Shown here piece by piece: positions 25,500-41,560 of a stretch of 64,000 nucleotides of DNA. The stretch's first letter is position 1, and each line of letters begins with the position of its first letter. The notes under the pieces were generated by a model. It was not told the origin of the DNA. It did not search any database and was given only the letters and a program-made list of their open reading frames with translations. The DNA is from Petunia secreta (taxonomy: Eukaryota > Streptophyta > Magnoliopsida > Solanales > Solanaceae), in NCBI GenBank assembly GCA_029990175.1, contig JARKIP010000005.1, positions 34,977,501 through 35,041,500 of the forward strand. The letters run 5' to 3'. The position numbers were made by a program, and so were the translations under genes.

Positions 25500-28400
25500 T
25501 TGAGGGCACACAACCAGAAGCGTCGATTGAGGGTACACAACCCGATATCAATTTGTCATTTTAAATTAGTTGTGGGCTCACAACCCAAAGCATCGATTGA
25601 GGGTACACAGCCCGATATCGATTTGTCATTTAAATTAGCTGAGGGCACACAACCCGAAGCATCGATTGAGGGTACACATCCGGATATCGATTTGTCATTT
25701 AAATTAGCTGAAGGCACACAACCCGAAGCATCGACTGAGGGTACACTACCCGATATCGATTTGTCATCTAAATTAGCTGAGGCCACACAACCCGGAGTGG
25801 CGATTGAGGGTACCCAGCCTGATATCGATTTATCATTTAAATTAGCTGAGGGCACACAACCTGAAGCGTTGATTGAGGGTACACAGCCCGATATCGATTT
25901 GTCATTTAAATTGGCTGAGCGCACACAACCCGAAGCATCGATACAGAGCCCAATAACGATTTGTCATTTTAAATTAGCTTAGGGCACATAACCCGAAGCA
26001 TTGATTAAGGGTACACAGCCCGACATCGATTTGTCATTTTAAATTAGCTGAGGGCACACAACCCGAAGCGTCGATTGAGGCTACACAGCTCGATATCGAT
26101 TTGTCATTTTAAATTAGCTGAGGGCACATAACCAGAAGAGTCGATTGAGTGTACACAGCCCGATATCGATTTGTCATTGTAAATTAGTTGAGGGGATACA
26201 ACCCGAAGCGTCGATTGAGGATACACAACCCGATATCAATTTGTCATTTTAAATTAGCTGTGGGCTCACAACCCAAAGCGTCGATTGAGGGTACACATCC
26301 CGATATCGATTTGTCATTTAAATTAGCTGAGGGCACACAACCCGAAGCATCGATTGAGGGTACACATCCCGATATCGATTTGTCATTTAAATTAGCTGAG
26401 GGCACACAACCCGAAGTGTTGATTGAGGGTACCCAGCCCGATATCGATTTGTCATTTAAATTAGCAGAGGGCACACAACCAGAAGCGTCGATTGAGGGTA
26501 CACAGCCCGATATCGATTTGTCATTTTAAATTAGCTGAGGGCACACAACCCGAAGCATCGATACAGATCCCGATATCGATTTGTCATTTAAATTAGCAGA
26601 GGGCACACAACCGGAAGCGTCGATTGAAGGTACACAGCCCGATATCGATTTGTCATTTTTAATTAGCTGAGGGCAGACAACCGGAAGCGTGGATTGAGGG
26701 TACACAGCCCGATATCGATTTGTCATTTTAAATTAGTTGAGGGCACACAACCCGAAGCGTCGATTGAGGGTTCATAACCCGATATCAATTTGTCATTTTA
26801 AATTAGCTGTGGGCTCACAACCAAAAGCATCGATTGAGGGTACACAGCCCGATATAGATTTGTCATTTAAATTAGCTGAGGGCACACAACCCGAAGCATC
26901 GATTGAGGGTACACATCCCGATATCGATTTGTCATTTAAATTAGCTGAAGCCACACAACCCGAAGCATCGACTGAGGGTACACTACCCGATATCGATTTG
27001 TCATCTAAATTAGCTGAGGCCACACAACCCGGAGTGTTGATTGAGGGTACCCAGCCTGATATCGATTTATCATTTAAATTAGCTGAGGGCACACAACCTG
27101 AAGCGTTGATTGAGGGTACACAGCCCGATATCGATTTGTCATTTAAATTGGCTGAGCGCACACAACCCGAAGCATCGATACAGATCCCGATAACGATTTG
27201 TCATTTTAAATTAGCTTGGGGCACATAACCTGAAGCGTTGATTGAGGGTACACAGCCTGATATCGATTTGTCATTTTAAATTAGCTGAGGGCACACAACC
27301 CGAAGTGTCCATTGAGGGTACACAGCCCGATATCGATTTGTTATTTAAATTAGCTGAGGGCACACAACCCGAAGCATCGATTGAGGGTACACATCCCTAT
27401 ATCGATTTGTCATTTAAATTAGCTGAAGGCACACAACCCGAAGCATCGACTGAGGGTACACTACCCGATATCGATTTGTCATCTAAATTAGCTGAGGCCA
27501 CACAACCCGGAGTGTCGATTGAGGGTACCCAGCCTGATATCGATTTATCATTTAAATTAGCTGAGGGCACATAACCTGAAGCGTTGATTGAGGGTACACA
27601 GCCCGATATCGATTTGTCATTTAAATTGGCTGAGCGCACACAACCCGAAGCATCGATACAGAGACCAATAACGATTTGTCATTTTAAATTAGCTTAGGGC
27701 ACATAACCCGAAGCATTGATTAAGGGTACACAGCCCGACATCGATTTGTCATTTTAAATTAGCTGAGGGCACACAACCCGAAGCGTCGATTGAGGCTACA
27801 CAGCTCGATATCGATTTGTCATTTTAAATTAGCTGAGGGCACAGCACCCGAAGCATCGATTGAGGCTACGCAGCCCGATATCGATTTGTCATTTTAAATT
27901 AGCTGAGGGCACACAACCAGAAGAGTCGATTGAGGGTACACAGCCCGATATCGATTTGTCATTTTAAATTAGTTGAGGGCATACAACCCGAAGCGTCGAT
28001 TGAGGGTACACAATCCGATATCAATTTGTCATTTTAAATTAGCTGTGGGCTCATAACCCAAAGCGTCGATTGAGGGTACACATCCCGATTTCGATTTGTC
28101 ATTTAAATTAGCTGAGGGCACACAACCCGAAGCATCGACTGAGGCCACACAACCCGGAGTGTTGATTGAGGGTACCCAGCCTGATATCGATTTATCATTT
28201 AAATTAGCTGAGGGCACACAACCTGAAGCGTTGATTGAGGGTACACAGCCCGATATCGATTTGTCATTTAAATTGGCTGAGCGCACACAACCCGAAGCAT
28301 CGATACAGATCCGGATATCGATTTGTCATTTAAATTAGCAGAGGGCACACAACCGGAAGCGTCGATTGAGGGTTCACAGCCCGATATCGATTTGTCATTT

Positions 28401-28990
28401 TAAATTAGCTGAGGGCACACAACCGGAAGCGTGGATTGAGGGTACACAGCCCGATATCGATTTGTATTTTTAAATTAGTTGAGGACACACAACCCGAAGC
28501 GCCGATTGAGGGTACACAACCCGATATCAATTTGTCATTTTAAATTAGCTGTGGGCTCACAACCCAAAGCATCGATTGAGGGTACACAGCCCGATATCGA
28601 TTTGTCATTTAAATTAGCTGAGGGCACACAACCCGAAGCATCGATTGAGGGTACACATCCCGATATCGATTTGTCATTTAAATTAGCTGAAGGCACACAA
28701 CCCGAAGCATCGACTGAGGGTACACTACCCGATATCGATTTGTCATCTAAATTAGGCGAGGCCACACAACCCGGAGTGTTGATTGAGGGTACCCAGCCTG
28801 ATATAGATTTATCATTTAAATTAGCTGAGGGCACACAACCTGAAGCGTTGATTGAGGGTACACAGCCCGATATCGATTTGTCATTTAAATTGGCTGAGCG
28901 CACACAACCCGAAGCATCGATACAGATCCCGATAATGATTTGTCATTTTAAATTAGCTTGGGGCACATAACCTGAAGCGTTGATTGAGGG
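25500..28990. repeat. Irregular higher-order region E, steps of ~1237 and ~1742 bp
   Basis: Equivalent monomer runs start at 25500, 26737 and 28479. They share the order AAGCATCGACTGAGGGTACACT, then the GGTACC-containing variant, then GGCTGAGCGCAC, then the short CGATACAGATCCCG monomer. Spacing differs by whole monomers (about 18 and 25), indicating unequal exchange in register rather than simple copying. A compressed copy at 28029-28290 lacks one or more monomers. Confidence 0.7.
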
Positions 28991-29039
28991 TACACAGCCT
29001 GATATCGATTTGTCATTTTAAATTAGCTGAGGGCACACA

Positions 29040-32000
29040 ACCTGAAGCGTCGATTGAGGGGACACAGCCCGATATCGATTTGTCATTTAAATTGGCTGAG
29101 CGCACACAACCCGAAGCATCGATACAGAGCCCAATAACGATTTGTCATATTAAATTAGCTTAGGGCACATAACCCGAAGCATTGATTAAGGGTACACAGC
29201 CCGACATCGATTTGTCATTTTAAATTAGCTGAGGGCACACAACCCGAAGCGTCGATTGAGGCTACACAGCACTATATCGATTTGTCATTTTAAATTAGCT
29301 GAGGGCACATAACCAGAAGAGTCGATTGAGGGTACACAGCCCGATATCGATTTGTCATTTTAAATTAGTTGAGGGCATACAACCCGAAGCGTCGATTGAG
29401 GGTACACAACCCGATATCAATTTGTCATTTTAAATTAGCTCTGGGCTCACAACCCAAAGCGTCGATTGAGGGTACACATCCCGATATCGATTTGTCATTT
29501 AAATTAGCTGAGGGCACACAACCCGAAGCATCGACTGAGGGTACACATCCCGATATCGATTTGTCATTTTAAATTAGCTGAGGGCACACAACCCGAAGTG
29601 TTGATTGAGGGTACACAGCCCGATATCGATTTGTCATTTAAATTAGCAGAGGGCACACAAACGGAAGCGTCGATTGAGGGTACACAACCCGATATCGATT
29701 TGTCATTTTAAATTAGCTGAGGGCACACAACCGAAAGCGTGGATTGAGGGTACACAGCCCGATATCGATTTGTCATTTTAAATTAGTTGAGGGCACACAA
29801 CCCGAAGCGTCGATTGAGGGTACACAACCCGATATCAATTTGTCATTTTAAATTAGATGTGTGCTCACAACCCAAAGCATCGATTGAGGGTACACAGCCC
29901 GATATCGATTTGTCATTTAAATTAGCTGAGGGCACACAACCCGAAGCATCGATTGAGGGTACACATCCCGATATCGATTTGTCATTTAATTAGCTGAAGG
30001 CACACAACCCGAAGCATCGACTGAGGGTACACTACCCGATATCGATTTGTCATCTAAATTAGCTGAGGCCACACAACCCGGATTGTTGATTGAGGGTACC
30101 CAGCCTGATATCGATTTATCATTTAAATTAGCTTAGGGCACACAACCTGAAGCGTTGATTGATGGTACACAGCCCGATATCGATTTGTCATTTAAATTGG
30201 CTGAGCGCACACAACCCGAAGCATCGATACAGATCCCGATAACGATTTGTCATTTTAAATTAGCTTGGGGCATATAACCTGAAGCGTTGATTGAGGGTAC
30301 ATAGCCTGATATCGATTTGTCATATTAAATTAGCTGAGGGCACACAACCCGAAGTGTCCATTGAGGGTACACAGCCCGATATCGATTTGTCATTTAAATT
30401 AGCTGAGGGCACACAACCTGAAGCGTCGATTGAGGGGACACAGCCCGATATCGATTTGTCATTTAAATTAGCAGAGGGCACACAACCGGAAGCGTCGATT
30501 GAGGGTACACAGCCCGATATCGATTTGTCATTTTAAATTAGCTGAGGGCACACAACCCGAAGTGTTGATAGAGGGTACACAGCCCGATATCGATTTGTCA
30601 TTTAAATTAGCAGAGGGCACACAACCGGAAGTGTCGATTGAGGGTGCACAGCCCGATATCGATTTGTCATTTTAAATTAGCTGAGGGCACACAACCGGAA
30701 GCGTGGATTGAGGGTACACAGCCCGATATCGATTTGTCATTTTAAATTAGTTGAGGGCACACAACCTGAAGCGTCGATTGAGGGTACACAACCCGATATC
30801 AATTTGTCATTTTAAATTAGATGTGGGCTCACAACCCAAAGCATCGATTGAGGGTACACAGCCCGATATCGATTTGTCATTTAAATTGGCTGAGCGCACA
30901 CAACCCGAAGCATCGATACAGATCCCGATAATGATTTGTCATTTTAAATTAGCTTGGGGCACATAACCTGAAGCGTTGATTGAGGGTACACAGCCTGATA
31001 TCGATTTGTCATTTTAAATTAGCTGAGGGCACACAACCCGAAGTGTCCATTGAGGGTACACAGCCCGATATCGATTTGTCATTTAAATTAGCTGAGGGCA
31101 CACAACCTGAAGCGTCGATTGAGGGGACACAGCCCGATATCGATTTGTCATTTAAATTGGCTGAGCGCACACAACCCGAAGCATCGATACAGAGCCCATT
31201 AACGATTTGTCATTTTAAATTAGCTTAGGGCACATAACCCGAAGCATTGATTAAGGGTACACAGCCGACATCGATTTGTCATTTTAAATTAGCTGAGGGC
31301 ACACAACCCGAAGCGTCGATTGAGGCTACACAGCACTATATCGATTTGTCATTTTAAATTAGCTGAGGGCACATAACCAGAAGAGTCGATTGAGGGTACA
31401 CAGCCCGATATCGATTTGTCATTCTAAATTAGTTGAGGGCATACAACCCGAAGCGTCGATTGAGGGTACACAACCCGATATCAATTTGTCATTTTAAATT
31501 AGCTGTGGGCTCACAACCCAAAGCGTCGATTGAGGGTACACATCCCGATATCGATTTGTCATTTAAATTAGCTGAGGGCACACAACCCGAAGCATCGACT
31601 GAGGGTACACATCCCGATATCGATTTGTCATTTTAAATTAGCTGAGGGCACACAACCCGAAGTGTTGATTGAGGGTACACAGCCCGATATCGATTTGTCA
31701 TTTAAATTAGCAGAGGGCACACAACCGGAAGCGTCGATTGAGGGTACACAGCCCGATATCGATTTGTCATTTTAAATTAGCTGAGGGCACACAACCGGAA
31801 GCGTGGATTGAGGGTACACAGCCCGATATCGATTTGTCATTTTAAATTAGTTGAGGGCACACAACCCGAAGCGTCGATTGAGGGTACACAACCCGATATC
31901 AATTTGTCATTTTAAATTAGATGTGGGCTCACAACCCAAAGTATCGATTGAGGGTACACAGCCCGATATCGATTTGTCATTTAAATTAGCTGAGGGCACA

Positions 32001-32660
32001 CAACCCGAAGCATCGATTGAGGGTACACATCCCGATATCGATTTGTCATTTAATTAGCTGAAGGCACACAACCCGAAGCATCGACTGAGGGTACACTACC
32101 CGATATCGATTTGTCATCTAAATTAGCTGAGGCCACACAACCCGGATTGTTGATTGAGGGTACCCAGCCTGATATCGATTTATCATTTAAATTAGCTTAG
32201 GGCACACAACCTGAAGCGTTGATTGATGGTACACAGCCCGATATCGATTTGTCATTTAAATTGGCTGAGCGCACACAACCCGAAGCATCGATACAGATCC
32301 CGATAACGATTTGTCATTTTAAATTAGCTTGGGGCATATAACCTGAAGCGTTGATTGAGGGTACACAGCCTGATATCGATTTGTCATATTAAATTAGCTG
32401 AGGGCACACAACCCGAAGTGTCCATTGAGGGTACACAGCCCGATATCGATTTGTCATTTAAATTAGCTGAGGGCACACAACCTGAAGCGTCGATTGAGGG
32501 GACACAGCCCGATATCGATTTGTCATTTAAATTAGCAGAGGGCACACAACCGGAAGCGTCGATTGAGGGTACACAGCCCGATATCGATTTGTCATTTTAA
32601 ATTAGCTGAGGGCACACAACCCGAAGTGTTGATTGAGGGTACACAGCCCGATATCGATTT
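29040..32660. repeat. Higher-order repeat F, period 2064 bp (about 30 monomers)
   Basis: Anchors at 29369/31433, 29787/31851 and 30291/32355 are each 2064 bp apart. Shared private variants include TCATTTAATTAGCTGAAGG (a 2-bp-shorter monomer), CCCGGATTGTTGATTG and AGCACTATATCG. The copies differ by occasional single bases only. Confidence 0.87.
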
Positions 32661-33999
32661 GTCATTTTAAATTAGCTGAGGGCACACAACCGGAAGCGTG
32701 GATTGAGGGTACACAGCCCGATATCGATTTGTCATTTTAAATTAGTTGAGGGCATACAACCCGAAGCGTCGATTGAGGGTACACAAGCCGATATCAATTT
32801 GTCATTTTAAATTAGATGTGGGCTCACAACCCAAAGCATCGATTGAGGGTACACAACCCGATATCGATTTGTCATTTAAATTAGCTGAGGGCACACAACC
32901 CGAAGCATCGATTGAGGGTACACATCCCGATATCGATTTGTCATTTAATTAGCTAAAGGCACACAACCCGAAGCATCGACTAAGGGTACACTACCCGATA
33001 TCGATTTGTCATCTAAATTAGCTGAGGCCACACAACCCGGAGTGTTGATTGAGGGTACCAAGCCTGATATCGATTTATCATTTAAATTAGCTGAGGGCAC
33101 AATCCTGAAGCGTTGATTGAGGGTACACAGCCCGATATCGATTTGTCATTTAAATTGGCTGAGCGCACACAACCCGAAGCATCGATACAGAGCCCAATAA
33201 CGATTTGTCATTTTAAATTAGCTTAGGGCACATAACCCGAAGCATTGATTAAGGGTACACAGCCTGACATCGATTTATCATTTTAAATTAGCTGAGGGCA
33301 CACAACCCGAAGCGTCGATTGAGGCTACACAGCTCGATATCGATTTGTCATTTAAAATTAGCTGAGGGCACATAACCAGAAGAGTCGATTGAGGGTACAC
33401 ATCCCGATATCGATTTGTCATTTTAAATTAGTTGAGGGCATACAACCCGAAGTGTCGATTGAGGGTACACAACCCGATATCAATTTGTCATTTTAAACTA
33501 GCTGAGGGCACACAACCCGAAGCGTCGATTGAGGCTACACCGCCCGATATCGATTTGTCATTTTAAATTAGCTGAGGGCACACAACCCGAAGTGTTGATT
33601 GAGGGTACACAGCCCGATATCGATTTGTCATTTAAATTAGCAGAGGGCACACAACCGAAAGTGTCGATTGAGGGTACACAGCCCGATATCGATTTGTCAT
33701 TTTAAATTAGCTGAGGGCACACAACCGGAAGCGTGGATTGAGGGTACACAGCCTGATATCGATTTGTCATATTAAATTAGCTGAGGGCACACAACCCGAA
33801 GTGTCCATTGAGGGTACACAGCCCGATATCGATTTGTCATTTAAATTAGCTGAGGGCACACAACCTGAAGCGTCGATTGAGGGGACACTGCCCGATATCG
33901 ATTTGTCATTTAAATTAGCAGAGGGCACACAACCGGAAGCGTCGATTGAGGGTACACAGCCCGATATCGATTTGTCATTTTAAATTAGCTGAGGGCACA

Positions 34000-36900
34000 C
34001 AACCGGAAGCGTGGATTGAGGGTACACAGCCCGATATCGATTTGTCATTTTAAATTAGTTGAGGGCACACAACCCGAAGCGTCGATTGAGGGTACACAAC
34101 CCGATATCAATTTGTCATTTTAAATTAGATGTGGGCTCACAACCCAAAGCATCGATTGAGGGTACACAACCCGATATCGATTTGTCATTTAAATTAGCTG
34201 AGGGCACACAACCCGAAGCATCGATTGAGGGTACACATCCCGATATCGATTTGTCATTTAATTAGGTAAAGGCACACAACCCGAAGCATCGACTAAGGGT
34301 ACACTACCCGATATCGATTTGTCATCTAAATTAGCTGAGGCCACACAACCCGGAGTGTTGATTGAGGGTACCCAGCCTGATATCGATTTATCATTTAAAT
34401 TAGCTGGGGGCACACAACCTGAAGCGTTGATTGAGGGTACACAGCCCGATATCGATTTGTCATTTAAATTGGCTGAGCGCTCACAACCCGAAGCATCGAT
34501 ACAGATCCCGATAACGATTTGTCATTTTAAATTAGCTTGGGGCACATAACCTGAAGGGTTGATTGAGGGTACACAGCCTGATATCGATTTGTCATTTTAA
34601 ATAAGCTGAGGGCACACAACCCGAAGTGTCCATTGAGGGTACACAGCCCGATATGGATTTGTCATTTAAATTAGCTGAGGGCATACAACCTGAAGCGTCG
34701 ATTGAGGGGACACAGCCCGATATCGATTTGTCATTTAAATTGGCTGAGCGCACACAACCCGAAGCATCGATACAGAGCCCAATAACGATTTGTCATTTTA
34801 AATTAGCTTAGGGCACATAACCCGAAGCATTGATTAAGGGTACACAGCCTGACATCGATTTGTCATTTTAAATTAGCTGAGGGCACACAACCCGAAGCGT
34901 CGATTGAGGCTACACAGCTCGATATCGATTTGTCATTTAAAATTAGCTGAGGGCACATAACTAGAAGAGTCGATTGAGGGTACACATCCCGATATCGATT
35001 TGTCATTTTAAATTAGTTGAGGGCATACAACCCGAAGTGTCGATTGAGGGTACACAACCCGATATCAATTTGTCATTTTAAATTAGCTGTGGGCTCACAA
35101 CCCAAAGCGTCGATTGAGGGTACATATCCCGATATCGATTTGTCATTTAAATTAGCTGAGGGCACACAACCCGAAGCGTCGATTGAGGCTACACCGCCCG
35201 ATATCGATTTGTCATTTTAAATTAGCTGAGGGCACACAACCCGAAGTGTTGATTGAGGGTACACAGCCCGATATCGATTTGTCATTTAAATTAGCAGAGG
35301 GCACACAACCGGAAGCGTCGATTGAGGGTACGCAGCCCGATATCGATTTGTCATTTTAAATTAGCTGAGGGCACACAACCGGAAGCGTGGATTGAGGGTA
35401 CACAGCCCGATATCGATTTGTCATTTTAAATTAGTTGAGGGCACACAACCCGAAGCGTCGATTGAGGGTACACAACCCGATATCAATTTGTCATTTTAAA
35501 TTAGATGTGGGCTCACAACCCAAAGCATCGATTGAGGGTACACAGCCCGATATCGATTTGTCATTTAAATTAGCTGAGGGTACACAACCCGAAGCATCGA
35601 TTGAGGGTACACATCCCGATATCGATTTGTCATTTAATTAGCTGAAGGCACACAACCCGAAGCATCGACTGAGGGTACACTACCCGATATCGATTTGTCA
35701 TCTAAATTAGCTGAGGCCACACAACCCGGATTGTTGATTGAGGGTACCCAGCGTGATATCGATTTATCATTTAAATTAGCTTAGGGCACACAACCTGAAG
35801 CGTTGATTGAGGGTACACAGCCCGATATCGATTTGTCATTTAAATTGGCTGAGCGCACACAACCCGAAGCATCGATACAGATCCCGATAACGATTTGTCA
35901 TTTTAAATTAGCTTGGGGCATATAACCTGAAGCGTTGATTGAGGGTACACAGCCTGATATCGATTTGTCATATTAAATTAGCTGAGGGCACACAACCCGA
36001 AGTGTTGATTGAGGGTACACAGCCCGATATCGATTTGTCATTTAAATTAGCAGAGGGCACACAACCGGAAGAGTCGATTGAGGGTACGCAGCCCGATATC
36101 GATATTTCATTTAAATTAGCAGAGGGCACACAACCGGAAGCGTCGATTGAGGGTACACAGCCCGATATCGATTTGTCATTTTAAATTAGCTGAGGGCACA
36201 CAACCCGAAGTGTTGATTGAGGGTACACAGCCCGATATCGATTTGTCATTTAAATTAGCAGAGGGCACACAACCGGAAGTGTCGATTGAGGGTACACAGC
36301 CCGATATCGTTTTGTCATTTTAAATTAGCTGAGGGCACACAACCGGAAGCGTGGATTGAGGGTACACAGCCCGATATCGATTTGTCATTTTAAATTAGTT
36401 GAGGGCACACAACCCGAAGCGTCGATTGAGGGTACACAACCCGATATCAATTTGTCATTTTAAATTAGATGTGGGCTCACAACCCAAAGCATCGATTGAG
36501 GGTACACAACCCGATATCGATTTGTCATTTAAATTAGCTGAGGGCACACAACCCGAAGCATCGATTGAGGGTACACATCCCGATATCGATTTGTCATTTA
36601 ATTAGGTAAAGGCACACAACTCGAAGCATCGACTAAGGGTACACTACCCGATATCGATTTGTCATCTAAATTAGCTGAGGCCACACAACCCGGAGTGTTG
36701 ATTGAGGGTACCCAGCCTGATATCGATTTATCATTTAAATTAGCTGGGGGCACACAACCTGAAGCGTTGATTGAGGGTACACAGCCCGATATCGATTTGT
36801 CATTTAAATTGGCTGAGCGCTCACAACCCGAAGCATCGATACAGATCCCGATAACGATTTGTCATTTTAAATTAGCTTGGGGCACATAACCTGAAGGGTT

Positions 36901-38990
36901 TATTGAGGGTACACAACCTGATATCGATTTGTCATTTTAAATAAGCTGAGGGCACACAACCCGAAGTGTCCATTGAGGGTACACAGCCCGATATCGATTT
37001 GTCATTTAAATTAGCTGAGGGCACACAACCTGAAGCGTTGATTGAGGGTACACAGCCCGATATCGATTTGTCATTTAAATTGGCTGAGCGCTCACAACCC
37101 GAAGCATCGATACAGATCCCGATAACGATTTGTCATTTTAAATTAGCTTGGGGCACATAACCTGAAGGGTTGATTGAGGGTACACAGCCTGATATCGATT
37201 TGTCATTTTAAATAAGCTGAGGGCACACAACCCGAAGTGTCCATTGAGGGTACACAGCCCGATATCGATTTGTTATTTAAATAAGCTGAGGGCATACAAC
37301 CTGAAGCGTCGATTGAGGGGACACAGCCCGATATCGATTTGTCATTTAAATTGGCTGAGCGCACACAACCCGAAGCATCGATACAGAGCCCAATAACGAT
37401 TTGTCATTTTAAATTAGCTTAGGGCACATAACCCGAAGCATTGATTAAGGGTACACAGCCTGACATCGATTTGTCATTTTAAATTAGCTGAGGGCACACA
37501 ACCCGAAGCGTCGATTGAGGCTACACAGCTCGATATCGATTTGTCATTTAAAATTAGCTGAGGGCACATAACTAGAAGAGTCGATTGAGGGTACACATCC
37601 CGATATCGATTTGTCATTTTAAATTAGTTGAGGGCATACAACCCGAAGTGTCGATTGAGGGTACACAACCCGATATCAATTTGTCATTTTAAATTAGCTG
37701 TGGGCTCACAACCCAAAGCGTCGATTGAGGGTACATATCCCGATATCGATTTGTCATTTAAATTAGCTGAGGGCACACAACCCGAAGCGTCGATTGAGGC
37801 TACACCGCCCGATATCGATTTGTCATTTTAAATTAGCTGAGGGCACACAACCCGAAGTGTTGATTGAGGGTACACAGCCCGATATCGATTTGTCATTTAA
37901 ATTAGCAGAGGGCACACAACCGGAAGCGTCGATTGAGGGTACGCAGCCCGATATCGATTTGTCATTTTAAATTAGCTGAGGGCACACAACCGGAAGCGTG
38001 GATTGAGGGTACACAGCCCGATATCGATTTGTCATTTTAAATTAGTTGAGGGCACACAACCCGAAGCGTCGATTGAGGGTACACAACCCGATATCTATTT
38101 GTCATTTTAAATTAGATGTGGGCTCACAACCCAAAGCATCGATTGAGGGTACACAGCCCGATATCGATTTGTCATTTAAATTAGCTGAGGGTACACAACC
38201 CGAAGCATCGATTGAGGGTACACATCCCGATATCGATTTGTCATTTAATTAGCTGAAGGCACACAACCCGAAGCATCGACTGAGGGTACACTACCCGATA
38301 TCGATTTGTCATCTAAATTAGCTGAGGCCACACAACCCGGATTGTTGATTGAGGGTACCCTGCCTGATATCGATTTATCATTTAAATTAGCTTAGGGCAC
38401 ACAACCTGAAGCGTTGATTGAGGGTACACAGCCCGATATCGATTTGTCATTTAAATTGGCTGAGCGCACACAACCCGAAGCATCGATACAGATCCCGATA
38501 ACGATTTGTCATTTTAAATTAGCTTGGGGCATATAACCTGAAGCGTTGATTGAGGGTACACAGCCTGATATCGATTTGTCATATTAAATTAGCTGAGGGC
38601 ACACAACCCGAAGTGTCCATTGAGGGTACACAGCCCGATATCGATTTGTCATTTAAATTAGCTGAGGGCACACAACCTGAAGCGTCGATTGAGGGGACAC
38701 AGCCCGATATCGATTTGTCATTTAAATTAGCAGAGGGCACACAACCGGAAGCGTCGATTGAGGGTACACAGCCCGATATCGATTTGTCATTTTAAATTAG
38801 CTGAGGGCACACAACCCGAAGTGTTGATTGAGAGTACACAGCCCGATATCGATTTGTCATTTAAATTATCAGAGGGCACACAACCGGAAGTGTCGATTGA
38901 GGGTACACAGCCCGATATCGATTTGTCATTTTAAATTAGCTGAGGGCACACAACCGGAAGCGTGGATTGAGGGTACACAACCCGATATCG
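34000..38990. repeat. Overlapping higher-order repeats G, periods 2340 and 2611 bp
   Basis: Anchors 34059/36399 and 34319/36659 give 2340 bp. Anchors 35017/37628, 35435/38046 and 35939/38550 give 2611 bp. The 271-bp difference equals about four monomers and is explained by a local duplication of the GGGCACATAACCTGAAGGGT segment, seen at about 34545, 36885 and 37150. Interleaved periods indicate successive unequal exchanges. Confidence 0.82.
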
Positions 38991-41560
38991 ATTTGTCATT
39001 TTAAATTAATTGAGGGCACACAACCCGAAGAGTCGATTGAGGGTACACAACCCGATATCAATTTGTCATTTTAAATTAGATGTGGGCTCACAACCCAAAG
39101 CATCGATTGAGGGTACACAACCCGATATCGATTTGTCATTTAAATTAGCTGAGGGAACACAACCCGAAGCATCGATTGAGGGTACACATCCCGATATCGA
39201 TTTGTCATTTAAATTAGCTGAAGGCACACAACCGAAGCATTGACTGAGGGTACACTACCCGATATCGATTTGTCATCTAAATTAGCTGAGGCCACACAAC
39301 CCGGAGTGTTGATTGAGGGTACCCAGCCTGATATCGATTTATCATTTAAATTAGCTGAGGGCACACAACCTGAAGCGTTGATTGAGGGTACACAGCCCGA
39401 TATCGATTTGTCATTTAAATTGGCTGAGCGCACACAACCCGAAGCATCGATACAGATCCCGATAACGATTTGTCATTTTAAATTAGCTTGGGGCACATAA
39501 CCTGAAGCGTTGATTGAGGGTACACAGCCTGATATCGATTTGTCATTTTAAATTAGCTGAGGGCACACAACCCGAAGTGTCCATTGAGGGTACACAGCCC
39601 GATATCGATTTGTCATTTAAATTAGCTGAGGGCACACAACCTGAAGCGTCGATTGAGGGGACACAGCCCGATATCGATTTGTCATTTAAATTAGCAGAGG
39701 GCACACAACCGGAAGCGTCGATTGAGGGTACACAGCCCGATATCGATTTGTCATTTTAAATTAGCTGAGGGCACACAACCGGAAGTGTTGATTGAGAGTA
39801 CACAGCCCGATATCGATTTGTCATTTTAAATTAATTGAGGGCACACAACCCGAAGAGTCGATTGAGGGTACACAACCCGATATCAATTTGTCATTTTAAA
39901 TTAGATGTGGGCTCACAACCCAAAGCATCGATTGAGGGTACACAACCCGATATCGATTTGTCATTTAAATTAGCTGAGGGAACACAACCCGAAGCATCGA
40001 TTGAGGGTACACATCCCGATATCGATTTGTCATTTAAATTAGCTGAAGGCACACAACCCGAAGCATTGACTGAGGGTACACTACCCGATATCGATTTGTC
40101 ATCTAAATTAGCTGAGGCCACACAACCCGGAGTGTTGATTGAGGGTACCCAGCCTGATATCGATTTATCATTTAAATTAGCTGAGGGCACACAACCTGAA
40201 GCGTTGATTGAGGGTACACAGCCCGATATCGATTTGTCATTTAAATTGGCTGAGCGCACACAACCCGAAGCATCGATACAGATCCCGATAACGATTTGTC
40301 ATTTTAAATTAGCTTGGGGCACATAACCTGAAGCGTTGATTGAGGGTACACAGCCTGATATCGATTTGTCATTTTAAATTAGCTGAGGGCACACAACCCG
40401 AAGTGTCCATTGAGGGTACACAGCCCGATATCGATTTGTCATTTAAATTAGCTGAGGGCACACAACCTGAAGCGTCGATTGAGGGGACACAGCCCGATAT
40501 CGATTTGTCATTTAAATTAGCAGAGGGCACACAACCGGAAGCGTCGATTGAGGGTACACAGCCCGATATCGATTTGTCATTTTAAATTAGCTGAGGGCAC
40601 ACAACCCGAAGTGTTGATTGAGAGTACACAGCCCGATATCGATTTGTCATTTAAATTATCAGAGGGCACACAACCGGAAGTGTCGATTGAGGGTACACAG
40701 CCCGATATCGATTTGTCATTTTAAATTAGCTGAGGGCACACAACCGGAAGCGTGGATTGAGGGTACACAGCCCGATATCGATTTGTCATTTTAAATTAAT
40801 TGAGGGCACACAACCCGAAGAGTCGATTGAGGGTACACAACCCGATATCAATTTGTCATTTTAAATTAGATGTGGGCTCACAACCCAAAGCATCGATTGA
40901 GGGTACACAACCCGATATCGATTTGTCATTTAAATTAGCTGAGGGAACACAACCCGAAGCATCGATTGAGGGTACACATCCCGATATCGATTTGTCATTT
41001 AAATTAGCTGAAGGGACACAACCCGAAGCATTGACTGAGGGTACACTACCCGATATCGATTTGTCATCTAAATTAGCTGAGGCCACACAACCCGGAGTGT
41101 TGATTGAGGGTACCCAGCCTGATATCGATTTATCATTTAAATTAGCTGAGAGCACACAACCTGAAGCGTTGATTGAGGGTACACAGCCCGATATCGATTT
41201 GTCATTTAAATTGGCTGAGCGCACACAACCCGAAGCATCGATACAGATCCCGATAACGATTTGTCATTTTAAATTAGCTTGGGGCACATAACCTGAAGCG
41301 TTGATTGAGGGTACACAGCCTGATATCGATTTGTCATTTTAAATTAGCTGAGGGCACACAACCCGAAGTGTCCATTGAGGGTACACAGCCCGATATTGAT
41401 TTGTCATTTAAATTAGCTGAGGGCACACAACCTGAAGCGTCGATTGAGGGGACACAGCCCGATATCGATTTGTCATTTAAATTGGCTGAGCGCACACAAC
41501 CCGAAGCATCGATACAGAGCCCAATAACGATTTGTCATTTTAAATTAGCTTAGGGCACAT
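38550..41560. repeat. Higher-order repeat H, steps of 965 and 826 bp
   Basis: The same run begins at 38550, 39514, 40340 and 41305 (steps 964, 826, 965), about 14, 12 and 14 monomers. Copies share AAGTGTCCATTGAGGG, TTGAGGGGACACAGCC and GAAGCATTGACTGAGG variants. The 826-bp copy lacks two monomers, including the ATTATCAGAGGGC variant present in the longer copies. Confidence 0.85.
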